DNA of 64,000 nucleotides, from positions 186,001 to 250,000 of the forward strand of contig CAAGKM010000030.1 of the NCBI GenBank assembly GCA_900770395.1. Reading direction: 5' to 3'. This DNA is from an uncultured Prevotella sp. GTDB lineage: Bacteria; Bacteroidota; Bacteroidia; Bacteroidales; Bacteroidaceae. The translations under genes were made by a program, and so were the position numbers. This document shows, in pieces, positions 61,701-64,000 of this stretch (position 1 is the first letter of the stretch; each line of letters opens with the position of its first letter). The notes under the pieces were generated by a model. That model had not been told where the DNA came from, ran no database searches, and saw only the letters and a list, made by a program, of their open reading frames with translations.

Positions 61701-61934
61701 TGGTATCGTGACGCCAGCTTCCTGAGACTCAAGAACGTGGAGTTTGGTTATCAGTTTAACAAAAAGCAGCTCCAATCGATACGTCTCACCAACCTGCGTC
61801 TTTATGTACAGGGCACAAACCTCAAGACATGGGACAAGGTGAAATACTGGGATCCTGAGCTCGGTGACGCCAACTCTGGAGCAAAATATCCAATCTCGGG
61901 CACATGGACTTTCGGAGCAGAGATTACATTCTAA
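58740..61934 (+). CDS. SusC-like TonB-dependent transporter, second locus
   Basis: A 1064-residue outer-membrane transporter. A signal peptide (ends STALA) leads to a carboxypeptidase-like domain (VSGLLTDSNGDPIIGATVKVQG, about 43-125). The TonB-box region is EEVVVVGYGKQKKESVV. The plug carries DPLVLVDGVPRKMNDID and SILKDAAATAVYGAEGANGVVLITSKRG (in parts). The barrel ends TWTFGAEITF. It imports an unidentified oligosaccharide with the SusD partner downstream. A run of seven G (59755-59761) encodes part of NFRGGGDRVRF. It differs clearly from the starch SusC of this window, so it is a separate system and not a recent copy. Confidence 0.92.
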   Translation: MKKIYYIAAALALGMTVQPSTALANKTRKANGVEALQQQMKTVSGLLTDSNGDPIIGATVKVQGHANRGVISDIDGRYTISVAAGEVLEFSYIGFVTVEHKVKADETTFNLRMEMDAITTEEVVVVGYGKQKKESVVSSMSTIGGEQLSVKTANLTNNIAGRLSGLIAVQRSGEPGWDDAQFFIRGISSYAGGTDPLVLVDGVPRKMNDIDVDEIETFSILKDAAATAVYGAEGANGVVLITSKRGKSQKTVINMSAEYGYATPLRLPNLLSSYDYLSLYNEADWNSNGNPRANYTAPVSDADLEKYRSGVDPDLYPDADWMSMLRNHTSNQRYTINFRGGGDRVRFFVSGAYYTQNGVYKEKNNADFDSNINFKRYNLRSNIDFDLSKTTRMSVDLSGQYINRVAPSKTAADIFNGMTLQPVHLYPQIYSDGSAAQHPNYDNSGLRQNPYNFLYFSGYSKSWDATFQSKVTLEQDLDFITPGLSAKGSISFDANSNQYVNRTMSPATFTATGRDENGNLILKSLEAGSALSNPSSGSSGGNKKIYIEASLNYKRKFADKHDVTGLLLYNQKETQNQNASGLSLLPYRKQSVVGRGSYTYDNRYTLEGSFGMTGSENFAPGHRWGLFPAVGAAWYVSHEKFFKPVQSVIRTLKLRASYGRTGNDQLGNTRFPYQESMNQNAGGINLGISGVSNGNNQNWFGGLSEDRAYYANLRWEIEDKVNFGFDLGLFDGQIDLSLDYFTNRRKDILITRNTVPSMSGLQSNPTQNYGIVDNSGIDGNITFKEHIGALNLTMRVNYTYAKNKIVETDEIKHRYAYQDQTGLSMWTPYLYIADGLYTPDDFNITVDPVSGAESYTLKPGLADPGAQVAPGDIKYRDLNGDNVINDDDKTYHNGHLDKTPRSVFGVALNAEYKGFFGGVFFQGVSGASINLMSKASNFMPFNQGKDASSARVEALSRWTASDPYNQDVLYPRLRNNTFSHNLQPSTWWYRDASFLRLKNVEFGYQFNKKQLQSIRLTNLRLYVQGTNLKTWDKVKYWDPELGDANSGAKYPISGTWTFGAEITF

Positions 61935-61959
61935 AAAATACAAAAAAATATAAGCAGAT

Positions 61960-63936
61960 ATGAAACTGAAGAATATATTATATGCAATAGCCGGTTCGGC
62001 GGTTCTCACGCTCGGTACGGCATCATGTTCTGACTATCTTGACATCTCGGGCGAGTTTAATGCGAGTCTTGGCGAGAACGAGGTTTGGGACAACCCCACT
62101 TACACACGCAACTGGTACGGCGTGATCTACCGCAACCTTATGGAGTATTCCGAGACAGGCTCGGAAGTGAACGCCTTCAAGAATCCGTGGTCAAATCTTT
62201 GTGGCGAGATTGCTTCGGAAAAGGCAAACTCACGTGATGTAATGACAGCAGGATTCACAGCTGCCAGCGGCAGCTATCACCGTTGGGCTACCTTTTACAA
62301 GGATATTCGCCAGGCTATGATTTTCATTGAGAGGGCACACGATGAGGGTGTAGGCGACCCCACCAGCACCAATAAGCTCACTGCCGATGATATAGCACGC
62401 ATGAAGGATGAGTGCCGCTTTATGATGGCGTATTTCTATTTCTCAATGTTTGAGCTTTACGGTCCTGCATGTATAGTGACTGAGATTGACGATGCTGCTG
62501 AGCCGCACGTGACTGACTATGACCGTGCAACGGTTGACGAGATGGTGGCATATATTGACGGCCTGTTGGAGCCACTCTGCGATCCTACACGCTCAAAGCT
62601 GCCAGAGTCGGTAATTACTTCGTTCGCTGACGGTAATTATAGCTTCAACACAAATGAGGTGGTGCGTCCCACTGTGGTTGTGGCAAAGGCACTCCGTGCA
62701 AAGCTGTGGATGTATGCCGCATCGAAGCTGTTCAACGGCGGTGACGGTTCAGAGTATTACAAAGGACTGCAAGGCATGAAGAACTCAAAGGATAAGTATA
62801 TCTTCCCACAGAGCAAGGACATGCAGAAATGGGTTAAGGCAAGAGACTGCGTGAAAGACCTTATCGATTATGCTGAGGCGCATCATCATGCACTATATCA
62901 AGTGATTGCAAACGGAGTGGCACAGCCCGACCGCTCGTTCTACAACCTTTTCCAGGAGTATAATCAGGAGATTCTATGGTGCAGCACCAACAACAGCTAT
63001 TCAGACCAATATAAGATGGAGAAACGTACCAATCCGCGTGATGTGAACAGTTGCTACGGCACCATCGGTCCGTCACAGGATGCTGTCGACATGTTCTTCA
63101 TGGCAAATGGCCTGGCTATCGACGACCCAAACAGTGGCTACGACGAGACTGGTTTCGGAGCAGTGGAGAACCGTTGCTACGATCCGGATTTCAAGGACAA
63201 GAAGACCGACCAGAACATTTCCAACATGTATGCCAACCGTGAGCCTCGGTTCTATGCAAGCGTGGTGTATCAGGGAAGAAGCTGGTTCAAGAAATGGATG
63301 AACGGTTCACCCAGCTATTTTGTTGATTTCTCGGCTGGAGGCGGCAATGACCTTTCTAACGGTGACAACACTAAGAGCGGCTATCTGCTTGGTAAGTTCA
63401 AGAACCGTACAGTAAACCATGCCAGCGGTGACACACAGAGTTGGAAACGTGTTTCCATTATATATCGTTTGGCTGAGTTCTATCTTTTCTATGCAGAGGC
63501 ACTTAACGAGATTGACCCAAGCGACCCGGAGATTGTGGAATATATTGATAAGGTGCGCGAGCGTGCCGGTATAGCAGGCTATAAGACAATGGACGAAAAC
63601 GGCATTAAGACCGGAGTGATAGGCAATTATGAGAAACAGTTTGATGCCATACAGCATGAGCGTTATGTTGAGCTGTATTGCGAGGGACAGCGTTACTTCG
63701 ACATACGCCGCTGGATGATTTGCGGCGACAAGGGCAGAATAGGCTGCGACCAGACACGCTTTTACGGTATGAACATGAAGGGCTACAAGGATCGTACACC
63801 CGGCGACCCGACATCATTCTACACACGCACACAACTGGAGAACCGTCAGTGGAGCGACAAGCTCTATCTGTATCCTATCCACAATAATGTGGTGGAATTG
63901 TCACAGGGACGTATACCACAGAATTATGGCTGGTAA
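61960..63936 (+). CDS. SusD-like glycan-binding lipoprotein, second locus
   Basis: A 658-residue SusD/RagB-family lipoprotein (lipobox TLGTASC, then SDYLDISGEF), longer than the starch SusD. Family motifs include DECRFMMAYFYFSMFELYGP near residue 150. The C-terminal FYLFYAEALNEIDPSD, DKVRERAGIAGY, QHERYVELYCEGQRYFDIRRW (in parts) and LYLYPIHNNVVELSQ are also present. It lies 25 bases after susC and should form the lid of that transporter. The 64 bases after its stop hold no gene. Any enzymes of the locus must lie beyond the right edge, so the substrate cannot be named. Confidence 0.92.
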   Translation: MKLKNILYAIAGSAVLTLGTASCSDYLDISGEFNASLGENEVWDNPTYTRNWYGVIYRNLMEYSETGSEVNAFKNPWSNLCGEIASEKANSRDVMTAGFTAASGSYHRWATFYKDIRQAMIFIERAHDEGVGDPTSTNKLTADDIARMKDECRFMMAYFYFSMFELYGPACIVTEIDDAAEPHVTDYDRATVDEMVAYIDGLLEPLCDPTRSKLPESVITSFADGNYSFNTNEVVRPTVVVAKALRAKLWMYAASKLFNGGDGSEYYKGLQGMKNSKDKYIFPQSKDMQKWVKARDCVKDLIDYAEAHHHALYQVIANGVAQPDRSFYNLFQEYNQEILWCSTNNSYSDQYKMEKRTNPRDVNSCYGTIGPSQDAVDMFFMANGLAIDDPNSGYDETGFGAVENRCYDPDFKDKKTDQNISNMYANREPRFYASVVYQGRSWFKKWMNGSPSYFVDFSAGGGNDLSNGDNTKSGYLLGKFKNRTVNHASGDTQSWKRVSIIYRLAEFYLFYAEALNEIDPSDPEIVEYIDKVRERAGIAGYKTMDENGIKTGVIGNYEKQFDAIQHERYVELYCEGQRYFDIRRWMICGDKGRIGCDQTRFYGMNMKGYKDRTPGDPTSFYTRTQLENRQWSDKLYLYPIHNNVVELSQGRIPQNYGW

Positions 63937-64000
63937 TTAGTAAAATTTTTTCTGTGATATTTTAGATTTAAATTAGTTGAGGGACTGTGTCATACTTATT

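Overview
The window looks like the chromosome of a Prevotella/Segatella-type member of the Bacteroidales. The evidence is two SusC/SusD outer-membrane glycan-uptake systems, many Bacteroidota-type promoters (a TAnnTTTG -7 element, often with TTTG or TTG about 20 bases upstream), Bacteroidota-only families (S46 dipeptidyl peptidase, DUF4292 lipoprotein, a SusR-like membrane regulator) and a xylan cluster laid out like xynD-xynA-xynB of rumen Prevotella. No insertion sequence, prophage, integrase or CRISPR array was seen.

Layout. 1-7.4 kb is housekeeping: a CoA-transferase cut by the left edge, murF, tRNA-Pro(CGG), a DusB-type tRNA-dihydrouridine synthase, and carB. 7.4-8.3 kb is non-coding apart from a compact transcription unit on the minus strand (promoter, four hairpins, terminator, possible 33-residue ORF) that I cannot name. 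8.3-12 kb is a minus-strand xylo-oligosaccharide operon: sugar symporter, GH10 xylanase, GH43 xylosidase. Next come dgt (minus) and a long plus-strand run, dut - TPR protein - DUF4292 lipoprotein - EnvC-like factor - NfeD - SPFH protein - GH95 fucosidase - TPR histidine kinase (13.6-24.2 kb). A 37-codon membrane ORF with its own promoter and terminator, a Na/Pi cotransporter and a DEAD-box helicase follow. 28.4-35.9 kb (minus) pairs a GH2 enzyme with two secreted dipeptidyl peptidases (DPP7 type and S9 type). 36.4-37.6 kb is an apparently leaderless, autoinhibited Fic protein flanked by unusual repeats.

37.9-55.1 kb is a starch/maltodextrin locus. susC-D-E-F run to the left. lacI, an MFS/SLC45-like transporter, a DPE2-like malQ, susB (GH97) and a pullulanase run to the right. 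The 414-base divergent region carries two LacI-type operators placed 54 bases upstream of each -7 box. Starch fragments would be bound by SusD/E/F, imported by SusC, trimmed in the periplasm by GH97 and GH13, moved inward by the MFS carrier and disproportionated in the cytoplasm by MalQ. A SusR-like membrane-bound regulator (55.2-56.9 kb) separates this locus from a second SusCD system of unknown substrate (57.3-63.9 kb) that probably continues past the right edge.

The least explained items are the structured RNA or small-ORF unit near 8 kb, the 37-codon gene at 24.3 kb whose leader shares a 14-base element with it, the Fic gene region, and a dispersed GAAGAATGAAGAA-type repeat that has entered coding sequence. 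All family calls come from reading motifs, not from database searches.
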